A stretch of DNA of 64,000 bases from Impatiens glandulifera (Eukaryota; Streptophyta; Magnoliopsida; Ericales; Balsaminaceae): NCBI RefSeq assembly GCF_907164915.1, contig NC_061862.1, forward strand, positions 32,696,628 through 32,760,627, in the 5' to 3' direction. The notes beneath the pieces were generated by a model that saw nothing but the letters and a program-made list of their open reading frames with translations, made no database searches and was not told where the DNA came from. Every line of letters begins with the position of its first letter. The stretch's first letter is position 1. The position numbers were made by a program, and so were the translations under genes. Below, in pieces: positions 45,443 through 57,206 of the stretch.

Positions 45443-48400
45443 ATGACTAGTACGCGCCCGTCCAGTGTTGTTACTCGGAAAAGGGGCGTCCTTCAAGTCC
45501 TCCCTGATGATCCTAAAAAAGTGCTGGAGGGGCCGTCGACAAGCAACAAGGCTAGGTCTGATAGACGAACTCGTAGGTCTCTTAAAAATCATAGGATGTA
45601 GAAGCCAAAAATCATGGATGAAGTTCTAAAAAATGGAAAAGATGCACCTATTGATTCTATGCCAAATACATCATCGGGTATGAGTTCTTTTCCACATGCT
45701 GATGAATTATATGAGAATAGTTCTATTATGGATTCATATTGTAATGATATACACGTTCATAATAGAAATGATAGGACTGAATTAATAGGAAAAGATAGTA
45801 CTTCATATAGAAGTGATAGGACTTTAATTCTAGACATATATGTTGTTATTGGAATTGCTGCACAGAATGGACGGTTAGGTTCTCCAGTTGGTACCCTAGA
45901 CCTGACCGGTCATTCTGTTGGGAAATTGGATTTGAAATCTTATTTGGATGAAACTGATGACAATCGGGTTGTTTGTGCTGAAAATTCACTCCCATAGTTG
46001 GAAATAATCTGTCAAAAGGGCTTTAAGGTAATGTAGGAAAATGTCATAAATTGTACAGGTTTATCGGATCCTATTGAAAGCTCAATGTTGGGATCTGTTT
46101 CTGCATCGGGTGAAAACATTAAGTTGAGATCTATGTCTCTTTTGAATGATCATACTGAAGTTGATATTGGGGTTCTATTGAGGTAATATGAAAGGACTGA
46201 ATAAGACTGTTGGTCAAAGAATATTACAAGGTTGGGGTTAGTTTCAGAAACAGGAAAAGATCACAGTTTGAGTTATTTAGGTGCAGCAAAAGATTAGAAA
46301 ATAGAGTTTACCGGTTCTACTAGAGAGGATGCTGAACCGGGCAAAATGGGTCATATTGAAATTGCCTCTACAGAGTTGGAGATATCAGCTGTTCAGAGTC
46401 CATTGGATCCAAAGAATGACATAATTTCAGAATCTTGTTCTGCAATGGGAAATCTTGCAAAACTGTAAGTCTTGAGTTCCATTGATGATCATAATGCTAA
46501 GTCTACCTTCCCTACTAAGGATCAGATGAAAAATCAGACAACCAGACTATTGACTATGCTAGAAAAAGTTTAGACAGAAGACATTAAATGCGCTCAGGAT
46601 TCTGAAACTGAGGCTAAAATTGCAGGATTTTCTAAACAACCTACACATCTAGATGAAACTGTTGAAAGACATAGTCTAACAGAATCTGGAAACTCTGAAG
46701 AAATTAGATCTGAGTTGGAGCTGGTCATGAAAATAAAATCAGCTAAATCAGAAAAGCTTAATAAAATAGATCTAAAGGATGATGAACTGAACTTGATTGG
46801 TATAGTCAATGGTGAAAACTTGGCTGAGAATTATATTGATTCATTGGTTGATGGCACAATGAATGACAATCTGTTTGAAAATATGGTTCTGGGTATGAAT
46901 CTCATGGAAGCTATAAATAAGTTGGGTCAGAATATAAGTCAGGGTATAAGAGGTGAAGAATGTATGAAACTGGAAGAATTAGCCAACGGTTTTCGCTTGG
47001 CTGGGTTTGAAAAGATAATTTAGTTACTCACATAAGCCCTAGTGCTACTTACATTTCTGGTCATACAATTGTTGCCTCTGTCGGTCTTAATCGACACGAT
47101 GATAATTCTACAATCAAAGCTATGAGCCACCAAATGAATCAAAAGAACCAACGCATGGATGGTGATTTGGAATGAGACGATAACACCGATTATGATGAGA
47201 CAATAATATGTGACCTTGAATATCATAAGTCCATAAAGAAGATGTCAGAAGCAAAGATCAAACCAAAAGAAAGGGGAATAGTTCTTCCAAAACAAGTGCT
47301 GAAATTGAAAGGATCGGTTAAGTAATAGGATCGAATAATTCTAAAATAGCTAAGAAGGGTAAGAATGGATCAAAAATCAAAGAAATGAAAAACATGAAGG
47401 CAAATAACTCAAGTTCCAAGAAAAATGCTGAAGTAAATCCTAAGGAAACTATGACACCATAGGCTAACCCTAAGATATTGAACATGGGTGTGTTTTCTCC
47501 ACTCGTTAATCTGGATCCTGAAATTCCAATTGATAGCATTCAAAAGAGGAAAACTGGCACACAAGAGAATAATACCGAAGGGGATATTCTAAAGAAGATT
47601 GGAACAATTGAAGGAAACCGTTTTGTGGGAAATACAAGGATTAGATGGGCCAAAAAGAACAAACAAGTCATGAAAGATAGCAACCCTAAAACATTCATCT
47701 CCTCAACTCCTTCTACTACTACAATTTCTAACAAAAAAAATAATCAGGCTGATAATAAAGATCCTACTACTGGTGCAACGTGGTCAAAGAGGAAAAACAA
47801 AATAGAAAATTTGGCAAGACTGAGGAACCAGATGAAGAAGCTATTTTTCCAAGTTAATAAACAAGAGACTACGATGCCCCAGGAAAGAAATGATCAGTTC
47901 AATGCTCAGTTCAACAATCACTATCTAAAGAAATAAAATCTCTTCAACAAAGACCAGTATGATGAAGTGATCAAGTGGACGGTCGACGCCATGAAGGAAA
48001 TTTCTAAATGTAATAAAACAAAGGTGTATACAATCATGAGAAACCCAAACAAAACCTATAAAGAAGGAAATGTGTGGAATGGAAATGCCATGAACGATCC
48101 AGAAAAGGGAAAATTCCAGATAGACACCTTATACCCAAAGGTAATTACACTTGATCATCCGCACCGGTTTGAGCTCCCACTAGAAATTGAAGAAAAATGC
48201 GTAAAGGCATGGGAGTTTGTCAAGTTGGTCACTTTATGGGCAACATGAAGGCACCATTTGCTGAGGTTAAAAGAACGTTGATGGGTCAGTGGGAATCATC
48301 TGGTCTGGAGAGGATCACAATCAATGATCACGGATTCTACTTTCTATCATTCAGGAATGGAAGCGAAATAAGCCGATCATAGAGAGCGAATATACCTTTG

Positions 48401-48780
48401 TCAAAGGAAAAAGATTAAAGTTGTACAAGTGGAGCGAGGAACTTAATACTAATCATACACCACCTGAACTTGAACAAATCTGGGTGAATCTCAAGAATGT
48501 TCTACCACACCTGTGCAACCCAATGGGTCTGGCCTATATTTCAAGCGTTATAGGCAAACCACTTATGTTTCACCCAACAATGGAAGGCTACGAGCATCAA
48601 TCTGTGGCCAGAGTTAGTGTTGAAATCCATCCAAGTAGCTATCTTCCAATTAAGCTTGAACTTAAAGATAGACTAGGAAATTTATTTGACATTAGAGTAT
48701 AATACGAATGGAAACAAAATCGATGTATATGATGTAACACTTTCACACACGCTACGAATAAATGTCTAGTCAATAATAAT
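45443..48780 (+). pseudogene. LINE copy 1 ORF1 (DUF4283 and zinc knuckle), degraded
   Basis: The probable start is the ATG at 45443 (MTSTRPSSVVTRKRG), stopped by TAG at 45599 but in frame with the next open stretch (45614-45997). The long middle is Ser/Asp/Lys-rich, low in conservation and cut by many stops (open pieces at 46715-47023 and 47478-47936). The DUF4283 region lies at about 48197-48440 (GHFMGNMKAPFAEVKRTL, GFYFLSFRNGSEI), followed by the companion segment 48421-48702 (NLKNVLPHLCNPMGLAYISSVIGKPL, ARVSVEIHPS). A CCHC-like knuckle follows near 48720-48770, broken by a TGA at a Trp codon. It is an RNA-binding ORF1 of a plant LINE. Confidence 0.78.
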
Positions 48781-49045
48781 CTAAAATCGAAGGCCAATAA
48801 CAATGCTCAGAAAGGCGGTATCAATGACTCTAACCAGGCTCAGGTTGAGAGAAATGTGAATAGGTATGAACTTAACATAATTGAACACATTGATAATGAT
48901 AGTATGGGAAACCAAAAGCAAGAATAGATAAGGGTAAGGAAGAAAGATAGAAAAAAGAATGAAGTAGGTAAGGGTACAAGCTGGCCCTGCTAACGCTGAT
49001 CATATCGGTCACGTTCAGGGAACCGGTCCTAGGGATTCTGTTTTC

Positions 49046-49931
49046 TCAAGAATAGGTCCTGTTCAAAACGTCGATATTGGTCAGGATATTGGTCCCGATA
49101 AAGCTGGACATAGACACACCAGTCCTAAAGCTTCTCATAATGCTACTGTACCTAGACATATTGACCATGTTAAGCCTGTTCCTCGACTTGCTGATCCGGA
49201 TACTACTCAAGCTACAGGACTTGCTACTATCGGTCCTGATGAAAAATGTTCTGGTTCTAAAGTTTCTAGAATTCAAAGATCTATGGGACGGGGAATAATT
49301 GGCCCATATGAAACAAGCAAAATTGGGTCTGATGGCACTCCAATAGGTCGTGAGTCCACTCTTCACAATTCTAGGAATGCAAGCAGGAACCAAAAAAGCA
49401 ATGTCATCAGAATAGAAATGACCCGATCCATTGGCTTAAAGCCACCTTTCGAGATAATGAACAAGAAAATCCTAGACAAAAAAACATTGAAAAACCAAAA
49501 GCAATAAAGAAGCTCTTAAGAATGAATTGGAAAATCTTGGGTTTTGTGAAATTAAAAGATCAAGTGCAAAAGAAGACAATTTGGTCTTGAATAAGTCAAT
49601 GAGCCTTAGTTCTGAAGTAGGGCAAATTAAAATCGATAACATACATGAATCCAGTAGTGAAGAGGTTCAAAGTCAGAAAAGACCTACCAAAGAAGAACAA
49701 GCTGAAAAGAAAAGACAGAGCAGAAAGATCATGGATCCAGAAGCCATTGACTCTATAATGGGAGAAGATGAGATCTATGTGAGGCAACCCCCATTCAATG
49801 TGAATAGTATTCCATGTAATCAAGCTGTAGCCATTGAGGATAGAAAGACAAGTGATGCTTACGATTTATCTGATGAAGAGGTCCAGGACAGTCTAGAAAG
49901 TCAGAAACCCAACACTTATATCCATTCATAA
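49046..49931 (+). pseudogene. LINE copy 1 region between ORF1 knuckle and endonuclease
   Basis: Open pieces at 49077-49298, 49283-49507 and 49527-49931 form a linker rich in short charged repeats. Its plus-strand bases contain a repeated ATTGGTCCTG/GGTCCTGTT-like theme (49020-49240). The last piece (SMSLSSEVGQIKID...YVRQPPFNVNS) is conserved in copy 2 at 62437-62207. It probably belongs to the end of ORF1. No known domain. Confidence 0.5.
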
Positions 49932-49932
49932 A

Positions 49933-52900
49933 TATAGTGACATGGAACATAAGGGGACTCAATGACCCTCTAAAATGCAAAGAAATCAGGAGGATCATTG
50001 AGAACCAGAAAATTACTATTATGGGTTTTCTGCAGACAAAAGTCAAAAGTCGGAACGTTGAGAAGGTTAGCAAGCTGTGTATTGATAGTAGCTGGGAAAT
50101 CATTCACAACTCAAATGAAAAATCGAGCAGAATCTGGGTTATCTGGGATAACAAAGTTGTTGAGGTTAGGGCTCTCTTTTTTAATTATCAAGCAATCCTG
50201 GTGGAGGTCAAAGACAGAATCACAAGAATATTGTTTAATCTTGTTATTGTCTATGCTAACAACTCAAGCACTAATAGAAGACTCCTCTAGAATTGTCTTA
50301 GAAACTGGATCGTAGCCCATAATCTGAAATAACTCGGGATATGATTGACTTTAATGACTGCATCAGAGATATGGGTTGTATCGAGCCTACTAATTCTGGG
50401 AATTTCTTCACTTGGTCTTCTAAAAGAGGGAATGAGCAAATTAAAAGAAGTAGAATTGACAGATATCTGGTAAATGAGAACTGAATTAACCAATTTCCGA
50501 GAAGTCAACTTCACGTTCTGAATCCGGTTATATCTGATCACTGCCCGATTATATTTTCAATTTCTGGATGGAAAACAACAAATTCAAGGGTCTTCTCGAA
50601 AGCTTATGGTCTACAGATGTCAGGGGATCCAACATGTACAGGGTTTCTAAGAAGCTTAAACTCATGAAGAATCATCTCCAAAGCTTTGAAAAGAATAAGT
50701 TCAACAATATCTCCAATAGAGTTCTGGCTGCTAGAGAAGAACTGGAAGCAGTTCAGAAAAGGTTATTAAGGAATGATAATGATGAACAACTCAATGAAAC
50801 AGAAAAGGATGCGCTAGAAAACTTCAGGAAGCCGAGTCTTCTTGAAGAGAATTTTATTAGACAAAAATCAAGACAAAGCTGGCTCTCGTTGGGTGACAAA
50901 AACACTGCTTTCTTCTACAGAAAATGCAAGGCTAGAAACATGAGAAACAATGTATACAGGATGAAGAATGATGATGATGAATATGTTCAGGGTCAAAAGG
51001 GTGTACAAGATTTGGCTATCGATTTCTATAAGCAACTTATGGGTACAAAAAAGCAGCATCAAAGTCACCTGAATACCTTGTATCAAATTATTGATAGAAA
51101 AATTTCAGTAGAAGATAGTCGCAAGTTGATAAGGGTGGTCACGAGGGTTGAGGTTAAAGAAGCTCTTTTTAATATTGATGGGAATAAAAACCCGAGTCCT
51201 GATGGGTTTAACGCATAGTTCTTCGAAGACAATTGGTCGGTTGTGGGTAAAGACGTTACTAATGGGGTTATGGAGTTTTTCAAGAATAGGACGATGTTAA
51301 AGCAATGGAATACAGCGGTCCTAACCTTGATCACCAAAACTGCGGTATCCAAGAAAGTATAAGATTTCAGACCAATTTTCTACTGTAATGTAATTTATAA
51401 AATAATTTCAAAAATCATTTCTAAACGATTTAAAAATGTCATAGGAAAAATTATAAATCTTAATCAATCTGCATTCATCCCCGGTAGGACAATTTCTCAT
51501 AATATTCTTCTCATGCAGATTCTTTTAAAAGGCTACGGGAATAAGAAAATATCCTTGAGAGTGACTTTCAAAATAGATATCAAGAAAGCTTTCGACTCTG
51601 TTAGATGGGAAGCCATTCGGGACTTTCTAGTTGTATATGATTTTCCTATTATTTTTATTTATTGGATTATGTAGTGTTTTTCATCATCCTTCTTTGTTGT
51701 TAGCGTCAATGGAGTCCACATAGGCTATTTTAAGGGTGAAAACGGGGTAAGACAAGGGGACCCCCTCTCTTGTTACCTTTTCGTATCTATCATGGCGATC
51801 TTTGAGAGCATCTTCGCGATGTTCCGAAAGAATCGTCCATACATCTTTCACCCATTCTGTGAGGTAGAGGAGGTAACATATTTATGTTTTGCTGACGCTT
51901 TGTTCATTCTAGCTCACGCAGACATTAATTCCATTAAAACTATTAGGGTTGCACTAACGTTCTTTTCTGAGGTTACATGTTTAACTATTAATGAAAGAAT
52001 AAGTGTGGCATTTTATGGAGGCGTGAATGACGAAACAAAGCAGGACATCTTCAACATCTTGGGCATCAAGGAAGGTAGTTTTCCCGTAAGGTACATAGGA
52101 ATTCCGTTAACCGCGAAGCAGATTGAGATCTCACACTGCAAGTCGCTGATTGAAAAGGTAAAAAACACGATATCTAGTTGGGCAGCGAAAAAACTTTCTT
52201 ATGTAGGGAGAATCGAACTTATCAAAACTGTGGTCATGGGCATAATTGGCTATTGGGCGAAACAAATGGTCATTTTGAAGAATGTGATGAAGGAGCTCGA
52301 CACGTTGATGAAGATCTTTATGTGGGGAAGTAGCGGAAGAGTTGGAAAAAAAGTCAAATGGACCGCTCTCTGCGAACTAAAGGACGAGGGAGGCATCGGC
52401 TTGAAGAACTGTATCGAGTGAAACAAAGCTCTTTCCTTCAAGCATCTGTGGACATTGGAGCGCAATCAGGAATCACTATGGATTAAATGGGTGCATACGA
52501 GGTTTATGAAATATGAAACCAGCATTTGGACCTGCAAAATTCTTAAACTAAGAAGCAATATTGCAGATCTTTATGACATCCGGCTAGGGGATGGGAAAGT
52601 TACACTATTCTGGCACGACCCCTGGTTCGATAATCAGCCTATCATCCACACGGAGGAGTTTTAAAATACCCGCATCTGAAGGGACTGTACAGAAGCAAAA
52701 AAATCAGAGACATTTGAGACGGGATATGGGACTCACTCTTGAGAAGAAATCTAGAAGGACAAAGAATTCTTGATCATATAAGTAACATACAACTCTTGCG
52801 ATAGACCGAATATTCATGAATGGAAAGCTGAGTACAATGGGAAGCTGGTATCGAAGAAAATATGGGAGTTAACTAGAGAAAAGTGAAGAAAGTAGAATGG

Positions 52901-53390
52901 CTCATCGTGTACGTATGGTCAACGAAGATTATCCCTAGACACTAGTTCATCCTATGGCTCGCCTTCTGGGAAAGGCTCAGCACTCGTGATCGTATCAGCA
53001 AGTATATGAGCATCCCGGACACGATCTGTCTTTTATGTAGAGGAAATGAAGAAACCATAGATCACATATTCAGGAGCTGTTGTATTGCTTTAGAGCTTTG
53101 GGACAGATTCTATAAAAAACAGGAGCTGATCAGTTTCCCAAGCGAATGGAATGAAATCAATGATGCAACACTACTCAAAACCAAGGGAAATAGATTTGCA
53201 ACAAGCGTGTTCAAGTGCAGCTTTGGAGCAGTGGTGTATAACATTTGACAAGAACGGAATGCAAGGGTATATGGCAGAACCCGCAGGAGCGTTGAAGAGT
53301 TATGGAAAGATATTATATCGGATTGCAGCGCCCTCGCTAGAACATGGACAAGAATTCCAAGCACGGAGCAGAATATGAATATTTGTTGGA
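49933..53390 (+). pseudogene. LINE copy 1 ORF2 (EEP endonuclease, RT, zf-RVT), degraded
   Basis: The endonuclease starts IVTWNIRGLNDPLKCKEI. Its catalytic ETK motif reads LQTKV here, with Glu changed to Gln. The RT region (51180-52420) has SPDGFNA, IPGRTISHN, FKIDIKKAFDSV, GVRQGDPLS and LCFADALFILAHAD. The RT box relatives have as FADD is FADA, so the second catalytic Asp is lost. The C-terminus includes RLGDGKVTLFWHD and a zf-RVT domain (CLLCRGNEETIDHIFRSC) at 53030-53110. Frame breaks occur near 50290, 51218, 51360, 51675 and 52420. Both catalytic substitutions and the stops make it inactive. Confidence 0.88.
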
Positions 53391-53610
53391 ACTAGAATTA
53401 ACCGTTTTTTAAACTCACTAGAATTGAAAGCATTGTAATCAGATAATTCATTTATGTTTTTAGGTTTTTAGTTTTTATTCAGAATGTTACGACTTCAAAA
53501 TCATTCTAGGCCTGTCTAGATTGATCTCTTAAACTCGTATTTTTTTTCTCATTTTTGGGAATTGTTAATGAAATAACGCTAAGTCGTTTTTCCCCCCAAA
53601 AAATGAGGTT

Positions 53611-54270
53611 TTATTTTAATGATTTCTAACACCGTTAAATTATTATTTACATGATATTATTTATAAAAAAAAATACACCTCACTAATTTAATGACATGTC
53701 ATTTTTGTGAAGTAATTTTTTTATTTTTAAAAATGACTTACGTAATTCAATTAAAAAGCTAAAAAAGTGTTAGAAATATTGTCATGAAAATAACATAAAT
53801 ATATATATATATATAATGATGTTACAAATAAATTAAATAAACTAGAATATATGAAGAACAATATCACCGAATAAATGGTTGATTTGAGGCATGTGTTTAG
53901 CACATTTATATTAAAACAGCCATCTCCCCTTTTGCTGGAGCTTATCACAGATGGCTGTCTCCCAAGGTATAACAAATCTAGTAGTGATTCAACACCAGAA
54001 TCACTACGCAACGAACTTGATAAAGTACCTGAATCAATCACCGGGCTTCAATAGAAATACGAGATGTCAAGAATCAAAGAATACTCGATTAAGTGAAAAA
54101 CTAGAAAAACACTCAGATGAGTGAAGAAATTGATGAACACTCAAGAAAACAAAGAAAAAAACTTTCGAATTCTAGATAGATTATGGAATGAGTGAAAAAG
54201 AGATAGGAGATATTTTCAGAGTTCCAACATGAAGGGAATATTTATAGCTGGAAATTAAACGAGCACAATA
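53611..54270. repeat. Tandem duplication, copy 1, right part
   Basis: This matches 54632-55329. It includes a TATA-like GAATATTTATAG near 54238 on the minus strand. On the plus strand, 53878-54053 encodes VFSTFILKQ...SPESLR-like sequence ending at a TAG, parallel to the ORF in copy 2. It looks like LTR or promoter sequence rather than a protein gene. Confidence 0.8.
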
Positions 54271-54822
54271 AAATATCTCAAAAACTTTTGATCTAATTAA
54301 AAAAAAACAAAATTAAAATAATTTAAACATCTTCTAATTTATACTTAATTTACATTATAGGGTGATTTGTGACTTAGTTAATTTAGTCTATGTCATCATC
54401 CGGATATTTTATATTTTGTCAATCATAATAATATTAAATTTAATGATTCATTTTAAATAATGAAATGGATCAGATTTGGTCACTAATTTGCTTAAAATTA
54501 ATTATCTATATTATAACTGATTAAAAACAAACCAATTTATATTTATAAGGTTGAATGGTTAAATAGGAGTTCCTCATTAGCAAACTCATTTGAAACTCAC
54601 CATTTAGGGCTCCTTAATTAAAGATATACAAAATGAGGTTTTATTTTAATGATTTCTAACACCGTTAACTTATTATTTACATGATATTATTTATAAAAAC
54701 ATACACCTCACTAATTAGATGACATGTCATTTTTGTGAAGTAATTTTTTTATTTTGAAAAATGACTTATGTCATTCAATTAAAAAGCTAAAAAAGTGTTA
54801 GAAATATTGTCTTGAAAATAAC

Positions 54823-54877
<55 letters not shown>

Positions 54878-55329
54878 GATGATACAAATAAATTAAACAA
54901 ACTAGAATATATGAAGAACAATATAACCAAATAAATGGTTGATTTGAGGGATGTGTTTAGCACATTTATATTAAAACAGACATATCCCCTTGTGCTGGAG
55001 TTTATCATAGATGGTTGTCTCCCAAAGTATAACAAATCTAGTATTGATTCAACACCAGAATCACTACGCAGAGAACTTGACAAAGTACCTGAATCAATCA
55101 CCGGGCTTCAACAAAAATACGACGATTCAAGAATCAAAGAACACTCGATTGAGTGAAAAACTAGAAAAACACTCAGATGAGTGAAGAAATCGAAGAACAC
55201 TCAAGAAAACAAAGGAAAAAGCTTTTGAATTCTAGAGAGATTATGGAATGAGTGAAAAAGAGATATGAGATATTTTCAGAGTTCCAACATGAAGGGGATA
55301 TTTATAACTGGAAATTAAACCATCACAAT
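54271..55329. repeat. Tandem duplication, copy 2
   Basis: The second copy is contiguous and preserves the LINE empty site at 54621-54631. It contains an (AT)n run of about 48 bases at 54826-54873, expanded relative to copy 1. The minus strand has a plausible TATA box at 55296-55305 and CT/TG-rich downstream sequence (GAGTGTTCTTTGATTCTTG) like an LTR leader. A 73-codon plus-strand ORF at 54935-55156 is matched by an interrupted version in copy 1. Neither strand encodes a known domain. Confidence 0.82.
54826..54873. repeat. (AT)n microsatellite
   Basis: Uninterrupted AT dinucleotide run of about 48 bases. The equivalent place in copy 1 (53800-53815) is only about 16 bases. Confidence 0.95.
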
Positions 55330-56137
55330 AAATTCATTTATCAATCCAACGGCTGATAATTCATTTCAAGAGTCTTGGAATTCGATCTTATCCATTGGCA
55401 TTCGATCTTATCCACTCAAATTAAATTTCACCTAAAATTCACATTTGAATTTGATATGAATTTATATTTATTTGGATTAAATTACATTTAATTTATTTAT
55501 ACAAATTCTCATTTCCATTCAATTAATGGAATTATTTAAAATTCCAACAATTCCCTACATTAATGGAAATTAAAAGATTAACCCGGTAAAAGTTTCAACA
55601 GTTGAATTCTATATAAGATATGTATGTGTAACCCTTTGAACCTTCCCTTATGAAAGTATATATAACTTTACTAGCTGATTAGTTGACTCGATGTCATTGA
55701 ACTATTCTTCCATTTGTGTAAACGACTACATACTTTCACATAGAATTCTCCATGATACATTTCAGCTCTCATGGTTGTGTCCGTTTTGGCCATGGAACAC
55801 GCGCTTGGTTGTGAGAGGGTCTAGAATTGAGCCTTGCAATTTCTTCGAAGCAGACCAACTTCTCCTTCACATAGGTGATATCTTTGCTCACAAAAAATCA
55901 TTAAAAGTGATTTTCTTATCCTCGTCAAAATATATATAGTGTTTCATTGTAAAATTAATCCTCAACAATAATCTTTCAAGTCAGTACAATTAGGTTGTCC
56001 CTTTGAACCTAGTTCTTGGGATCTCCAATCTTCATAGGTTGAGTTTTCCTTCATACCAACTTATAGTAGGCTCATGTTTTTAAAAGACTTTCAAACTAAT
56101 TCTCTATTTAATAGTTTGGTTAGTGGATACACAATGT
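55330..56137 (-). mobile_element. Probable Copia LTR and 3' internal remnant, truncated by LINE copy 2
   Basis: The plus strand ends a candidate LTR with AATTCCAACA at about 55549, followed by ATTCCCTACATTAATGG, which reads on the minus strand as a weak purine tract before TGTTGGAATT. The following 590 bases have no long ORF. They end abruptly where LINE copy 2 begins. Without the second LTR the element cannot be defined; this could also be unrelated intergenic sequence. Confidence 0.4.
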
Positions 56138-56399
56138 TTTTTTGGGGAAAAACGACTTAGCGTCATTTAATTAAAAATTTTCAAAAACATGAAAAAATAC
56201 CCACGATTTTAAGAGATCATTCTAGATAGGCCTATAATGATTTTGAAGTTGTAACATTCTGAATAATAGCTAAAAAGCTAAAAACGTAAATGAATTATCT
56301 GATTATAATGCTTTCAATTCTAGTGAGTTTAAAAAATGGTAAATTCCAGTTCCTACCGATATTCCACTTCTGCTTTGTGCTTGGAATTCTTCTCCACGT

Positions 56400-57206
56400 T
56401 CCTGTAAGGGCGCTGCAATCCGATACAATATCTTTCCATAACACTTCATTGCTCCTACGGGTTCTTCCATACACCCTTACATCACTTCTCCAAAGCCGCA
56501 CTTGAACACGCTTGTTGCAATTCTATTTCCCTTGACTTTGAGTAGTGTTGCTTCTTTGATTTCATTCCATTCGCTTGGGAAACTGATCAGCTTCAGACTT
56601 TTATAAAATTTATCCCAAACCTCTGAAGCAATACAATAGCTCCCGAATAGGTGATCTATGGTTTCTTCATTTCCTCATAATAGAAGACAACTCGCGTCTG
56701 GGATGCTCATATACTTGCTGATATGATCACGAGTGTTGAATCCTTCCTAGAAGGCGAGCCATAGGAAGAACTAGTGTCTATGGATAATCTTTGTTGACCA
56801 TACAAGAGGAGCCCATTCTACTTTCTGTGCTTTTTCCCAGGTAACCTCTCATATTTTCTTCGATACCAACTTCTCATTGTCCTCAGCTTTCCATTCATGA
56901 ATATCCGGTCTGTCGTGTAGTTGTATATTACTTATATGATCAAGTATTCTTTGTCCTTCTGGATTTCTTTCCCGGAGTGAGTCTCAATTCACGTCTTTAA
57001 TGTCTCTGATTTTCGCTTCTGTGCAGTCCCTTCTGATACGGGTATTTTAAAACTCCTCCGTGTGGATGATAGACTGGTTTTCGAACCATGGTCGTGCCAG
57101 AATAGAGTAACTTTCCCTTCCCCTAGTCGGATGTCATAAAGATCTACAATATCACTTCTTAGTTTAAGAATCTTTTTCAGAGACCATCTCATACCTTCAT
57201 GAATTT
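56400..57206 (-). pseudogene. LINE copy 2 ORF2, C-terminal part (zf-RVT region)
   Basis: The minus strand reads ILKLRSDIVDLYDIRLGEGKVTLFWHDHG at 57192-56989 and a zf-RVT-like Cys/His segment near 56620-56700, with frame breaks. Before the LTR inserted, it joined the piece that resumes at 59412. About 35 bases relative to copy 1 appear rearranged next to the insertion point. Confidence 0.7.

Larger units (their letters stand above)
44668..53599 (+). mobile_element. Full-length L1-type LINE (copy 1)
   Basis: An insertion of about 8.9 kb is flanked by AAAATGAGGTT at 44657-44667 and 53600-53610, at a site whose empty version is visible at 54621-54631. The order is a 5' UTR that is GC-richer than the flanks (44668-45440), degraded ORF1 with DUF4283 and a zinc knuckle, degraded ORF2 with EEP endonuclease, RT and zf-RVT, and a short A-rich tail (CCCCCCAAAAAA). 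No RNase H domain follows. Many stops and frameshifts show it is dead. Confidence 0.88.
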
